Shown here in pieces: positions 12,625 to 23,100 of a DNA stretch of 64,000 nucleotides. Origin of the DNA: Tamarix chinensis (lineage: Eukaryota > Streptophyta > Magnoliopsida > Caryophyllales > Tamaricaceae); the NCBI GenBank assembly GCA_030549775.1, contig CM060177.1:69847638-69911637 (forward strand). The letters are read 5' to 3'. The position numbers and the translations under genes were made by a program. Under the pieces are notes generated by a model, which did not search any database, had not been told where the DNA came from, and saw nothing but the letters and a program-made list of their open reading frames with translations. The first letter of the stretch is position 1. Each line of letters begins with the position of its first letter.

Positions 12625-12924
12625 TTATCACCAAGAGTACTATGTGACTATATTATGCAATGATTATTTGATATTCCTTTGTTGAATATGTCCTCTGACC
12701 CCTATTATCACATTTTTTTATCTAATCATTTGATTAATTATTATTTTATTCTTTCCATTATTAGTAATTATTTTTTTCCATTTTTGATAACTAAGAAATT
12801 TATTTGATAATAGAAATCTATGAATTAACTTATAGTCTTCATGAGATCAACCCCCACTCGTTCCTTACTATTGGTTTGTGTGTTTATGGTTTAATTTGGA
12901 GTGCGTACAATTACACACCAAAAT
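12625..12924 (+). repeat. 3' part of the 5' LTR of element A (Tat/Athila-like)
   Basis: The segment ends with a GTCTTCATGAGATCAACCCC-type box (12836 on), a GGTTTAATTTGGAGTGCGTA stretch and ACACACCA, the conserved close of Tat/Athila LTRs just before the PBS. The upstream part of this LTR is missing at the E2 LTR boundary. Confidence 0.6.
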
Positions 12925-12925
12925 T

Positions 12926-12945
12926 TGATTCCATCACCCAAGACT
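12926..12945 (+). other. Eroded PBS of element A
   Basis: Reads TGATTCCATCACCCAAGACT. It keeps TG, CC, CC and GACT of the Tat/Athila PBS (TGGCGCCGTTGCCGGGG type) at the right distance after the LTR. Most of the differences are G-to-A or C-to-T, as expected of old methylated DNA. Confidence 0.45.
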
Positions 12946-13189
12946 CATAATTTTAATTCTTATTATTGTTACCACTTTATTTTTATTTAGATCTTCTTCT
13001 AATTCTGAGTCATTTCTCTTATTGTTCATGTCCTTAAGGAATTCATGCTTGAGAGCATTTGTAATTAGAAATAGAAATGTGGTAATTTAACCCATTGACC
13101 CCTCTTTATTTTTTCTCATAGCAAATAGAAGTCGAAGGCAATTATATTATTTTCATACACTCTATTACCCTTACGTTATAGCTTTTCAT

Positions 13190-14700
13190 CTTCTAAGGAA
13201 GAAATAGCAGAATTTTTGGCAAACATTTTTGAAGAAATAATGGCAAACCAATCTCTAAAGGATCTCACAACTTCTACTTTTAATTATGATCTTCTTTATA
13301 TTAATTATCCTAATGAACAGGGAATGTAGGGTTAGACCTAAACTCATACGTGCTCTTCCAATTTTTATAAGTTTTCAATATACTATCTCTTCTAGATCAG
13401 GCTTCACTACTTATCTAAAAATTTTCTAAAGGAATTTTGTATTGATTGTTCGTGTATGAAACTAGCAGATGTAGGTGTAGATCCACTTAAACTAAAAGCT
13501 TTTCCTTTTTCTTTAGATGATGCTGCAAAGGATTGGTTATATAATTTTCCTTTTATACTTTCTAATACTTAGGTTGATATGAAAAAATTATGTCTAAATA
13601 AGTAAGTTCTATCATCTATGGCAACAAATATCAGAAAAGAAATATGTGATATTAGGCAAAATGTGAGAAAGTATTTATATAAATAGTGGAAAAGATTTAA
13701 GAAACTATTGGTAGTTGTCTTAACCACCAAATTAGTGAGCAATTATTAATATAGTATATCTATAAGGGATTAATTCCGATGGATCATAATATGATAGATG
13801 CTGCTAGTGGTAGAAAATTAATAGAAAAGACATGAACTAAGGCTAGAAGGTTAATATTTAATATAATGTCTAATTCCCAATATTGCGGTACTAGAAATAA
13901 TACATCTTCATCTCACCATGTAAAGGAGGCAAGTATAATAGAACTTAATGAAAATTTAAATAATTTGACTTCTTCAGATGAAAAGGTAGTGAAGAGGGGG
14001 GTGTCGGCTAAAGTATGTGAAATATGTTCATAAATGAGCCATGTCATATGTCCATGTACTACATTTCAAGAAGAGTAATGAGTTAGTTCATTAAGTGGAC
14101 CTTAGGGAAACCCACAATATGACCCTTATACCCTAACTTATAACCTATTATGGAGGGGTCATCCTAACCTAAGGCATAGGAATAATCAAAGACCACCATC
14201 GTATAAAAATCATTAAGGATATAACTAATACCCTAGATTCTATCCTATTCCTCATAACAAAACAAAACTATCATTCATTTAACCTCAACCACTGATATCA
14301 CAATAATATAGAGGTATGTCATTTGAGGATATAGATAAATCTTTATCCACTAACACTCTTCAATTTCAACAAGAAACAAGAAATGGTATAATGAACTTAG
14401 GATACCAAATGAGTTAATTAGTAGATTTTGTAGGAAAATTGAAATTCATAATTCCTCAAAACTCCCTAATTAGCTAGAGTGAAATCTTGAAGAATATGTA
14501 AATGATATCACCATTAGGAGTGGAAAATGATTAGATGATTCAAAGAAACTTAAGGATGGTAAAAAGAAAATCCAAGGAGAGAAATAATAAACAAATGTAG
14601 AAGAAGATATTAAAGAAAAACCTTATAAGGGAACTAAAATAAAATTTCCTAACTTTTATAAACCTGCTCCTTTTTCTAGCTAGCGAGTTATGGGTAAGAA
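13190..14700 (+). pseudogene. gag: gag of element A (Tat/Athila-like Ty3/Gypsy)
   Basis: Conceptual translation across three frames gives a classic Tat/Athila gag. GVDPLKLKAFPFSLDDAAK and DWLYNFP (about 13470-13552) are the capsid signature; WKRFKKLL follows near 13690, GLIPMDHNMIDAASGRKL near 13770-13820, and VNDITIRSGK near 14500, the RSGK block that precedes the gag-pol junction. A final MLEMFKKVEVNITLMDAIKQ stretch lies near 14720. The usual gag is continuous over about 1.5 kb; here stops and frameshifts occur every 100-200 bp. No zinc knuckle was seen, and this lineage often lacks one. Function lost. Confidence 0.8.
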
Positions 14701-15330
14701 GTAAGATCCTGAAAAGGAGATGCTAGAAATGTTTAAGAAGGTGGAGGTAAACATTACCTTGATGGATGCAATAAAGCAAGTTCCTAGGTATATAAATCTT
14801 TTAAAACATTTTGTAGAAACAAGGAAAAATTGAGAGGGGATGGAAAAGTTAGCTTGAGGGAGAATTTATCTATGATTTTACAAGGGAAATTTCTAAATAA
14901 GTGCAAGGATCTTGGTACTTTTACCATTCCTTATAAAATTGGAAACAGGAGGTACGAAAAGTGCATGTTAGACTTACGAGCCTCTATAAATGCCATGCCT
15001 TTCTTTTTCATTAATACCTTGAGTCCATGACCCCTTAAAGAGACCATTATTGCAATCTAATTACCCAATAGATCTAAAAGATATATTCATAGGGTGATAA
15101 ATGATTTATTAGTTTAAGTGAATAAACTTATTTTCTTTGTTGAATTTTATGTTTCAAAAATGTAATATTATGGATCCTCTAATCCTTCTCCTCTAAAAAC
15201 CTCACAAAATAATATTAATATGTACAACAGAGTTATTACACAGAACGTGATGGGGAAACAATTATTTTTATGATATACAAGTAATTGTGAATATGTTTCT
15301 ATGGTATATGTAATTGATACTTTTTTTAAC
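14701..15330 (+). pseudogene. Aspartic protease of element A
   Basis: The longest open part (14830-15030) contains CKDLGTFTIPYKIGNRRYEK followed by CMLDLRASINAMP, the Tat/Athila retropepsin. The catalytic Asp is present, but the following Gly of the D-x-G-A-S motif is Arg (DLRAS), which should spoil the active-site loop. Beyond the stop at 15030 a second block resembling the lineage's flap-to-C-terminal part (NDLLV-VNKLIFFVEFYV) continues to about 15300 in broken frames. The enzyme would normally cleave the Gag-Pol polyprotein in the particle. Reverse transcriptase and integrase are not recognisable downstream, so element A has a large internal loss. Confidence 0.75.
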
Positions 15331-15655
15331 ATGTTTTTAAATTAACAAGTGATTATATATTACAATGCTAAAAGAAATATCCTAAATGTTACAATTCTTC
15401 CTTTACATAACATTTTTGAGCTTTTCAATCTATTTTTTTTATATTTAACCCACATATGTAGCTCTTATCCATAAAATATATTATCCCTTAATCTGTGGAT
15501 AGTGGAGAACACGTTGATAATCAAATATTGATGAGGGTGAAGCTTAAAGCACAAGGTGTGCTAGTAGTGTTTAGTTGTACAATGGACTATTTTAAAAAAT
15601 TGAGGTATCAATGTGGAAAGCAAAGGGTGGAATAAAAAACCACTATATCCTCATG
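15331..15655 (+). mobile_element. Unreadable internal remnant of element A
   Basis: AT-rich sequence with no recognisable frame, lying between the protease and the insertion point of element B. The sequence beyond B (from 22564) continues the same target, so this is the left flank of a nested insertion. Confidence 0.5.
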
Positions 15656-15660
15656 CTAGG
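15656..15660. repeat. Left target-site duplication of B (CTAGG)
   Basis: CTAGG immediately precedes the TGATG terminus; the identical CTAGG follows the other LTR at 22564-22568. Five-base duplications are standard for Ty3/Gypsy integrases. Confidence 0.95.
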
Positions 15661-16492
15661 TGATGAGAATCAAAGGGGAGGGAAGTGTTGGGTCAATTAT
15701 TCTATGAGTTATGACTCCAACCGGTTGAAACTCGAAGAGGAAAACTAGTTTTGGTGCAGGTTATACTCGAGTAGAAGTTGCAAAGTATGTCAACGATTAC
15801 TTTGAATGCTACCAACCATTCAAAGGATTGAATGATGAAGGTTAAACCCCAGGTTTTTTCTTGATCAAATGAGATTTGGAAGAGAGAATACACGTATACC
15901 CAGGCTGGGCTAATTTTGAGTTAAAAAATTCTTTTATTTCTTCATGCATTAGACATGTACAAAGAAGATATATATAGGGGAGGGAGGCTCGTCGAATACA
16001 AGTATTAACCAGCCGAGTTCCCTCTTAATTCAAGCCCATTTAATCACTTGAATTAAGCCATATAACATCTAAGCTTAATCATGATATCATCATCTAAATG
16101 ATAATAATGACTAACATTACAAAGCCATACAATCAACTATGATACATACATGAAATTACATCAAACCCTAGCTTACATAAAATACACTTAGGGTTTAAAA
16201 CAAGTTAATATAACTAATGATAATCATGACCATATCTTCTTGTTGTAAAGTGTCATCCCATGTATGCCATAGTCTTGCATGCTTTGGGTTTTTGTACACT
16301 TAAGGTGTGTTAACATCTTCGCCTTGAAAATATGTAACATACCTCCAATAATATCTTGAATTGTTTTTAATACCAAGAATAGACATATTATCAAGAACAT
16401 TGAATATGATTGGCTCAAATATTAACAAAGCTAATTCTTCCTTACCTTTAGAATCAATAGGAACATGAGAATCATTAGATGCTTCTGCATCA
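15661..16492 (-). repeat. 3' LTR of B
   Basis: Left copy of the LTR pair, aligned end to end with 21736-22563. Its right 190 bp (16300-16492) also encode the C-terminus of the polyprotein on the minus strand. The small frame at 15702-15893 also appears in the other LTR and is only a shadow. Confidence 0.95.
15968..15976 (-). promoter_or_regulatory. Putative TATA box of the B LTR
   Basis: ATATATATA flanked by CCCC on the minus-strand upstream side, about 520 nt into the LTR. The whole block is unchanged in the other LTR (22043-22051) although the surrounding sequence differs by about a tenth. Role inferred from position and conservation. Confidence 0.4.
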
Positions 16493-16707
16493 TTCTCCCC
16501 AAGTTGAGAAGAATTTGCCCTCAAATTTTCATCAGTATAATAAGGAGACAAATCACCAACATTAAAAGTTCTTGAAATTCCACCATAATGGTCTCGAAGT
16601 TCAAGTTCATAAGCAATATACCCAAAATTTTGTAGTATTTTAAATGGTCCATCAGCTCTTGGCATTAGTTTATTTTTATGTAAATTAGGAAATCTTTCTT
16701 TACGCAA
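16300..16707 (-). pseudogene. pol: B polyprotein C-terminal part, running into the LTR
   Basis: An open 135-codon stretch. It begins MRKERFPNLHKNKLMPRADG (the integrase C-terminal GPF-type fold, with GPFKILQ next), continues through YELELRDHYGG and FNVGDLSPYY, and then enters an acidic linker LGENDAEASNDS. That linker is encoded by the PPT and the first bases of the LTR. About 60 further residues, ending GEDVNTP, lie wholly inside the LTR. The same tail is present in the other LTR copy (22371-22563), where it has no upstream coding sequence. In CRM elements this extension carries a chromodomain-like targeting motif; here I see no clear chromodomain signature. Confidence 0.85.
16493..16502 (-). 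other. Polypurine tract of B
   Basis: Minus-strand TTGGGGAGAA directly abuts the TGATGC LTR start and at the same time encodes the LGE of the polyprotein linker. An overlap of PPT and coding sequence is unusual among Gypsy elements but known in the CRM lineage. Confidence 0.85.
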
Positions 16708-17731
16708 ATATTACCAAACTAAGTCACTAGGAGAAAAATCATGAGGGTTTCTATGCTTATTTGCTTGAGCTTTATACTCCGCATTATATTTTTCAATGTT
16801 ACTTTTGATTATCTCATAAAGTTGTTGAATAAATTTTATTTTTATCTTCGGCTTCATAATTTGTTAACTCACCTTTTTTCAAAGGAATCATATTAATAGG
16901 AATATATGGATTCACTCTATGCACCACCTCAAAGGGACTAGTTTGAGTAGTACTAGATGGACTACGATTATAAGAAAACTCTACATGAGCTAACTTAATG
17001 TCCCAATCTTTAGTACTTTTATTAACTAAACCTCTTAATAATGTACTAAGAGTCCTATTATTTACCTTAGTTTGACCATCAGTTTGTGGATGATGCGAAG
17101 TGCTAAATAACAATTTAGTACCAAGCATATGCCATAAAGTTTTCCAAAAATAACTCATAAACTTGACATCCCGATCTGAAACTATGCTTTTAGGCACACC
17201 ATGAAGTTTAACAACCTCTCTAAAATTCAAGTCAACAACATGCGTGGCATCATCGGTTTTATTACATGGAATAAAATGAGCCATTTTATAAAATCTATCT
17301 ACCACCACAAGAATAGAATCTTTACCATGTTGTGTTCTTGGTAATCATAGGATAAAGTCCATACTAACTCCTTCCCATGGTTTATCAGAAATGGGTAAAG
17401 GTGTGTATAAGCCTTTATGAAAGTAAATCTTACATTTTTGACATGTAGAACATCTACTTATTATCGCTTGTACATGTTTAACCATTCGTGGCCAATAGAA
17501 ATTTTCTTGCAATAGTTCCATAGTCTTATGTATACCAAAATGTCTCCCAATGCTACCTTCATGTATTTCTTTGATCATCAAGTCTTGAATACTAAATCTA
17601 GGAATACAAAGTTTATTTAGTCTAAACAAAAATCCATCTTGTATGACATAATTTCCATGGTATCCACTTTCTTTACATGAACTAAATATGTCCTTAAAAT
17701 ATTCATCTTTAGGATATAAGTCTTTCAACAT
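16708..17731 (-). pseudogene. pol: Integrase of B (zinc-binding domain and catalytic core)
   Basis: The first block (17345-17731) holds the HHCC zinc domain: IHEGSIGRHFGIHKT gives both His, and CSTCQKCK both Cys. A CIPRF segment lies before it and WEGVSMDFIL after it. A stop and frame change separate it from the core (16814-17308), which begins [13 protein letters not shown] with the first catalytic Asp; IVSDRDVKF holds the second. The catalytic Glu of the usual QTDGQTE block is Lys here (QTDGQTK, codon 17066-17068), a single G-to-A change that would abolish strand transfer. Frames differ between blocks. Integrase normally inserts the cDNA and makes the 5-bp duplication seen at this copy. Confidence 0.92.
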
Positions 17732-18101
17732 TTCAAAACCTAAGATTTTGCATCCATCAAAACAAGTAATGTAGATCTACGAGAAAGAGCATCGGCTACT
17801 AAATTTTCTTTTCCATCTAAATGTTTGACAGAGAACACAAAGGATTATAGGAAACTTACCCACTTTGCATGTCTCAGATTAACTTTCTTTTAACTATGTA
17901 ATTATTTTAAACTTTCATGATCCAAATGTAATACAAAGAGTTTTGGTCTCAAATAATGACTCCATGTCTCTAGACTCCGTATGATGGAAAATAATTCATT
18001 GTCATAAGTTGAATAGTTAAGTTTGGCTCCAGGGAAAGAAACCTATAGCATTCTTCTCTGAAACGTTACTCCTCCTATTCCAACTCCACTAGCATTACAA
18101 G
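17732..18101 (-). pseudogene. pol: RNase H of B
   Basis: Broken frames give [15 protein letters not shown], the start of Gypsy RNase H, in which the first catalytic Asp of the CDASG motif is Asn. [13 protein letters not shown] and [13 protein letters not shown] follow, then LDHESLK with its Asp kept, and finally NLVADALSRR, the standard tether end before the integrase. Length matches the family. Stops occur in the middle (near 17890 and 17830). RNase H removes RNA from the RNA-DNA hybrid during reverse transcription. Confidence 0.85.
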
Positions 18102-19298
18102 TTACTTCAAAAAGAAGATTAAAGTTAGGTAAGGATAGAACAGGGGCATTACAAAGTAATTTTTGAGGTTTTCAAAGGATTGAGTAGCTTCGTGTCCCCA
18201 ATAAAATTCATCCTTTTTCATGAGTTGAGTAATAGGTTTACCTATAGTAGAAAAATCCTTAATGAATCTTCTACAGAAACTAGCAAATCCATGAAAACTT
18301 CTCACATTGTGAACATTTTTAAGGATAGGCCATTCTTTGATAGCTTTAATCTTATTAGGATCTACTTTAATACCCTCTCCACTAATAATATAGCCTAGGA
18401 AAACTATACTTGGAAGCATAAAATCACATTTCTCAAGTTTTCCATATAGTTTAGCTATCCTTAGCTTACCAAACAATTTCCTCAAATGCACTAGGTGATC
18501 ATAACCATTTTTACTATACAAAAGAATATCATCCAAATATATAACAATGAAATCACCAAGGAAGGGTTAGAGAACTTCATTCATAAGTCTCATAAAAGAG
18601 CTAGGTGCATTACATAACCCAAAAGGCATAACCATCCACTCAGAGAGACCATATTTAGTTTTAAAAGCAGTTTTCCATTCGTCTCCATCTCTAATCCTTA
18701 ATTGATAATATCCACTTCTCAAATCAATTTTGAAAAATACTTATACACCACAAATTTCATCAAGCATATCATCGAACCTAGGCATAGGAAAATGATATTT
18801 GATAGTAATGTTATTCACTATCCTAGAAGCTATACACATACACCAAGTACCATCCTTTTTAGGCACTAGTAAAGCATAAACACTACAATGACTCATACTT
18901 TCTGTCACAAGTCCTTTATCTATAAGCTCTTGGATTTATTTATGTAATTCCATAGCTTCCTATAGGTTACATCAATAAGCTAGTTTCTTTAGAATAGGTA
19001 TACTAGGAACAAGATCAATGCCATGTTCTACACCTCTTTTAGGTGGTAATCTAGAGGGTAAATCATTAGGAAATACATCATTATATTCATTAAGCAACTT
19101 AAATAGATTAGGATTTTCAATTTGTTTCTTCTCAAGGTTAGAATATTTAGAAACTAAAGCATAACAAATTCCTTCTTCTTCTATGTATTTTTCCATAACC
19201 ATTTCATGTAAAAATAATCTCTTTTTGTCATCACTTAAAGGCATGTGATCACACAAAGAAGGTGTCAATCTATACAATTGCTTTTCCTTTTTCACCAC
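18102..19298 (-). pseudogene. pol: Reverse transcriptase of B
   Basis: Starts in a 108-codon frame (18972-19298) that ends the protease-RT linker with FPNDLPSRLPPKRGVEHGID, the usual RT entry. The fingers and palm (18540-18970) are readable in pieces but broken by stops. The catalytic YLDD box is intact at 18528-18539 and is followed by ILLYSKNGYDHLVHLRKLF, then FLGYIISGEGIKVDPNKIKA and the thumb segment VRSFHGFASFCRRFIKDFST (18102-18536 frame). The last frame ends at the RNase H boundary. This is the best-kept coding part of the window, but no continuous protein can be made. Confidence 0.93.
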
Positions 19299-19416
19299 AT
19301 ATTCATTAGTTGCCCCATCATGATTTTATTTTCTATCATATTGCCATGGTGTTCCTAAAAGTAATTAACAAGCATCCATAGGTAAAACATCATGTAGAAC
19401 TTCATCATGATAGTCT

Positions 19417-19710
19417 CTAATAGAAAATGTGATTAAGGTTCTTTTTGTTTAGTTTAGCTCCTTTATATTTATTTAACCATTGTAAAGAATAGGTTTTAGG
19501 ATGATTAGTAGTCTCTAAACCAAGTTTCTTAACCATTGCTTCACTAGCAACATTCGTACATGAACCACTATCAATTATGAGTCTACAAACCATGTCACCT
19601 ATTTTACACTTAGTCTTAAAACTTTTCTCTCTTTGAGTAGGTGTCACAGTAGGTTGGATTTGTAACACTCTTTGAATTAAAAAACATGGATCTCCTTCTT
19701 CTTCATCCAT
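19417..19710 (-). pseudogene. pol: Retropepsin-type protease of B
   Basis: An open 97-codon stretch. After an acidic start (DEEEGD) and a linker it reads CKIGDMVCRLIIDSGSCTN with the D-S-G active-site triad intact (Asp about residue 47), then VASEAMVKKLGLETTNHP and LQWLNK, the usual order for this chromovirus protease. It stops soon after, while the next ~120 bp to the RT frame (19300-19416) are in other frames. The enzyme would act as a dimer on Gag-Pol. Confidence 0.88.
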
Positions 19711-19712
19711 GG

Positions 19713-20850
19713 TTAATATTTCATTAAGAGGTTCATTTCTAAATTCTCATCATCACTATGTTGTCCCATGTTTTCTATTTCATGTAAGGTTAAGGCTCTT
19801 TGGTCAAAACAATCTCTAGCAAAATTTCCATATCCTTTGTATTTAAAATATTGTTTATTTGCCATTTCAACTACCTTATTTTTACCTTTATCATCTCGAT
19901 TATTCTTTTTTATCATATGAAGATGTTGATTTAGGTGTAAAGGTATTAGAATAGGGTTTAGTTGAAGTTGAAACATTAGACTTAACATAGGCTTTGTTTG
20001 ATTTAGTTTGTGTTTCAAATTTTAAATCCATCTTAATTAAGTCAGAAGAGAATCATAAGAATACATGTTAACTTTATCTCTTATCCAGTTATTCAAGCGA
20101 GCTAAGTATCTAGCACATTTTTGTTCTTTTCTTTCTTGAACATCATAAATAAGGGCTAGTTTTTCAAATTCCCTAGTGTATTCTTCTACACTAAATAAGC
20201 CTTGCCTTAGAGATTTCATTTTCACATAAATATCTTGCTCATACTCTCTAGGCAAAAAAATTTTTTCTTAGGTGTTTCTTATTTTTTTTCCCAAGATTTT
20301 ATCTTTAACTTCTCTTGTCTTTCTCTTGTTCTTTTTAAATTATCATACCAAATTCTAGCAAACTTTTTGAACTTAAGAGTAGCTAGCTTATATTTTCTCT
20401 CATCATCATACTCTCTAAATTCAAAGATAGATTCAATTTCATGCAACCACTCAAAGAATAATTCCACATTCAAATCAGCATAAAATTCAGGAAGGTCAAG
20501 TTTAATACCTTGATCTTCATGGTAAGCATGTCTTGCTTGGAATGTATGTGGTCTTCTTTGGTTGCTTGAGCCAAAGGAAATCATCTCATCTTCTCCATCT
20601 TCATTGTGATGCATGTTTGAATATCCATGCCCACCTTTTTCATGGAAGATAGGATTCATCTTTCCTTCCACACTATCGGTGTGGTCTCCATACGATATGG
20701 CCATGGTCAATGCATCTCTTGATTGGCTAGTTTTGCTTCCACACTTTGTATTTGGTGTTGAAGTGTGGTTTGATTATGTATTTGAGCATTCATTCATATG
20801 GTTAGACTCTTGATAGACTCTACCAAGGCACTAAAGTCTTCACTTGCCAT
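19713..20850 (-). pseudogene. gag: gag of B (capsid and zinc knuckle)
   Basis: The likely original start is the ATG at 20848-20850 (MASEDFSALVESIK), followed by an in-frame TGA after 18 codons and a frame change. The main capsid frame (20279-20710) has a charged N-terminus, then IKLDLPEFYADLNVELFFEW and LHEIESIFEFREYDDERKYK, typical of chromovirus gag, and YDNLKRTRERQEK. Frame 20037-20255 continues with MKSLRQGLFSVEEYTREFEK. In 19713-20018 the zinc knuckle site reads YFKYKGYGNFARDC: two Cys and the His of CCHC are replaced and only the last Cys remains, so RNA binding would be lost. Order and length fit a ~370-residue gag. Confidence 0.88.
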
Positions 20851-21710
20851 AGTGAAGGGTGACATACACCACTTTCTTTACACAAAGAATTGCACAAGTG
20901 TGTATGTGCTGGAATTTCCCTACAACCAAACAAGACACAAATATTTTTCCAATTCATAAAAAATTTGAAGAGAAATACCTTATGTCTTGATCATGCACAA
21001 ATGAGGGAAATGTAGCCACAAACAATCACAGCATGTACGCAGGAACCAACGATTGGAAGGTATTCTTCTCGTGTGGTTCAAAAATCAGCTACATAAAATA
21101 ATTATGCTATTGGGTTTTCTTCAACACATAAAGGTCCTCAAGTTGAAGATTTGAGTGTTGTGAACCATAGAAAATGTGGAGAAGACAAAGAAGATGAGTA
21201 TGGATTAGAATTGGAGAGGAAATGGATTAGACCAATTCAAGACACACACAAAAATTTCTCAACCTGCGAACTAGACTATATGTTACTAGGGGTTCGGGGT
21301 TTTCTTACCAGAGTTGGTATGTAAGATAAGGGAATGGAAATGGATGGATAAACAGATGAGTAACTAGACAAATGGGGAGAGAAAACAAAGAGAAAGGGAC
21401 AGTGGAAGTAGAATCAAGGGCTTGAAGTGAACCAAGCAAACATACAGGTGTAGTTCAGCAGATTGAAGAAAAATTTTGGTCAAAGAATATCAGGTAGTTG
21501 TTGTATGTTCGCTGAAGATTGCAACAAGATTGCTTCAAGAATTCAAGATATTCAATCAATATTGATCTTGAAGATTTAAGATTGAGTTAAAGATGCAAGA
21601 AATGGGGAAAGAACATGCTTGTTCTCAGGGGGTTTCTTCCAGAACTCAAATGATGCAGCTGCTGGTTGAATTCAAGAAGAACTTGTTATTTCATGCATTG
21701 GAAACAAGGG
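20851..21710 (-). other. Untranslated leader of B
   Basis: About 860 bp between PBS and gag start with no open frame of note. It would contain packaging and dimerisation signals; none is recognisable by eye. Confidence 0.7.
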
Positions 21711-21730
21711 AATGTCGAGCTTTGATGCCA
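21711..21730 (-). other. Primer-binding site of B
   Basis: On the minus strand it reads TGGCATCAAAGCTCGACATT. The first 15 bases match the initiator-Met tRNA complement (TGGTATCAGAGCTCG) with two transitions. Five bases (21731-21735) separate it from the LTR. Confidence 0.85.
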
Positions 21731-21735
21731 AAATT

Positions 21736-22563
21736 TGATGCAAATAAAAGGGGAGGGAAGTGTTAGATCGATTATTCCATGATTTATGACTCCAGCCGGT
21801 TGAAACTCGAAGAATAAAACTGGTTTTGGTGCAGGTTATACTCGAGTAGTAGTTGCAAAGTATGTCACTGGTTACTTTGAATGATACCAACCATTCAAAG
21901 GCTTGAATGATGAAGGTTAAACCCCAGGTTTTTCCTTGATCGAATGAGACTTGGAAGAGAAAATACACGCATACCCAGGCTAGGTTAATTATGAGTTTAA
22001 AAATTCTATTATTTCTTCATGCATTAGACGTGTACAAAGAAGATATATATAGGGGAGGGAGGCTCGTCGAATACAAGTCTTAACCAGCCGAGTTCCCTCT
22101 TAATTCAAGCCCATTTAATCACTTGAATTAATCCATATAACATCTAATCTTAATAATATCATCACTAAATGATACTAATGACTAACATTATAAAGCCATA
22201 CAATCAACTATGATACATACATGAAATTACATCAAACCCTAGCTTACATAAAATACACTTACAGTTTACAACAAGTTAATATAACTAATGATAATAATCA
22301 CCATATATTCTTGCTGTAAAGTTTCATCCCATGTATGCCATATTCTTGCATGCTTTGAATGCTTGTACACTTAAGGTGTGTTAACATCTTCTCCTTGCAA
22401 ATATGTAACACACCTCCAAGAATATCTTGAATTGTTTTTAATACCAAGCATATACATATTATCAAGAACATTTAATATAATTGGTTCCAATATTAACAAA
22501 GATAATTCTTCCTTACCTTCACAATCAATAGGAATATGAGAATCATTAGATGTGCTTGCATCA
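21736..22563 (-). repeat. 5' LTR of B
   Basis: Right LTR copy, with TGATGCAAAT at its left end and TTGCATCA at its right end. The reading frame at 22371-22563 is the same C-terminal tail that the 3' LTR contributes to pol; here it is only LTR sequence, and the open frame reads on into flanking DNA to 22595. Confidence 0.95.
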
Positions 22564-22568
22564 CTAGG
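22564..22568. repeat. Right target-site duplication of B (CTAGG)
   Basis: Identical to 15656-15660. Confidence 0.95.
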
Positions 22569-23100
22569 TAAGGTGGAACATAAAATGTATCTCAAGTTAA
22601 AAAAAAAGGAGAAAAGAAAGAAAAGAAAATAATTTTGTTAGCATTATAGTAGTTGTTGGTAGTATAGGAGGTGATGATGAGAGGTAGAAATTGAAGAAAA
22701 AATGAAGTCAAAAGTCATAAAGAGATAGCATTATGGAAGGTGTGTACTTTACTAGTGATAGAAAGCACACCACAATCATATAATTGATCCTACCATCAAC
22801 CCTTACCCCATTACAACCAAAAAAAGACCTCTTCATTTTTTTTGTGATGTGATATATAATCAGTGGCGAATAGAGGAGAGTGACAATCCTATGAATGATC
22901 ATTTTAATTGGTAGAATTTTTTAGAGTAATCACAAATCTAAGATAATTCAGAGTAGTGTGCTCCTACATGCCTAATGTTAGAATCTATTGGCCTAATTCT
23001 TCATATTTTCTCATGATTTATGACTTAAATTTGGATTGGGTTTGTGACTTTGTTGTGAGTTATGTGGCCTAAAGTGAGTTCAAAAATGATTTTTTACATG
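22569..23100 (+). mobile_element. 3' untranslated remnant of element A
   Basis: Continues the target of B. It contains an ACCCTTACCCCATTACAACC box (about 22796) followed by AAAAAAGACCTCTTCATT, the same 3' UTR landmark seen near 4900 in the other Tat/Athila copy. No coding frame. The 3' LTR of A is not recognisable; the junction with the CACTA-like unit is somewhere in 22900-23300. Confidence 0.55.

Larger units (their letters stand above)
15661..22563 (-). mobile_element. Element B: complete CRM-like chromovirus (Ty3/Gypsy), minus strand
   Basis: A 6903-bp element with every structural landmark: 5-bp TSDs, two LTRs of 832 and 828 bp with TGATGC...GCATCA ends (the left copy reads TGATGA at its left end), a tRNA-type PBS, a PPT and gag-protease-RT-RNase H-integrase in Gypsy order on the minus strand. 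The reading frame continues through the PPT and ~190 bp into the 3' LTR, an arrangement described for CRM-clade chromoviruses. By eye the two LTRs agree at about nine bases in ten, so the insertion is old but younger than element A, which it interrupts. Gag-pol now lies in at least three frames with several stops. Clade placement is from pol style and layout, not from a tree. Confidence 0.93.

Noticed and set aside
15674..15690. Purine tract followed by TGTTGG, looking like a PPT and plus-strand LTR start
   Set aside because: The same purine tract is inside both LTR copies; homology extends left to TGATG and the CTAGG duplications place the true ends at 15661 and 22563.
22371..22595. Second pol fragment, suggesting a tandem or duplicated element
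   Set aside because: It is the LTR-encoded tail of B. Homology stops exactly at the LTR end (22563) and the remaining codons are chance read-through.
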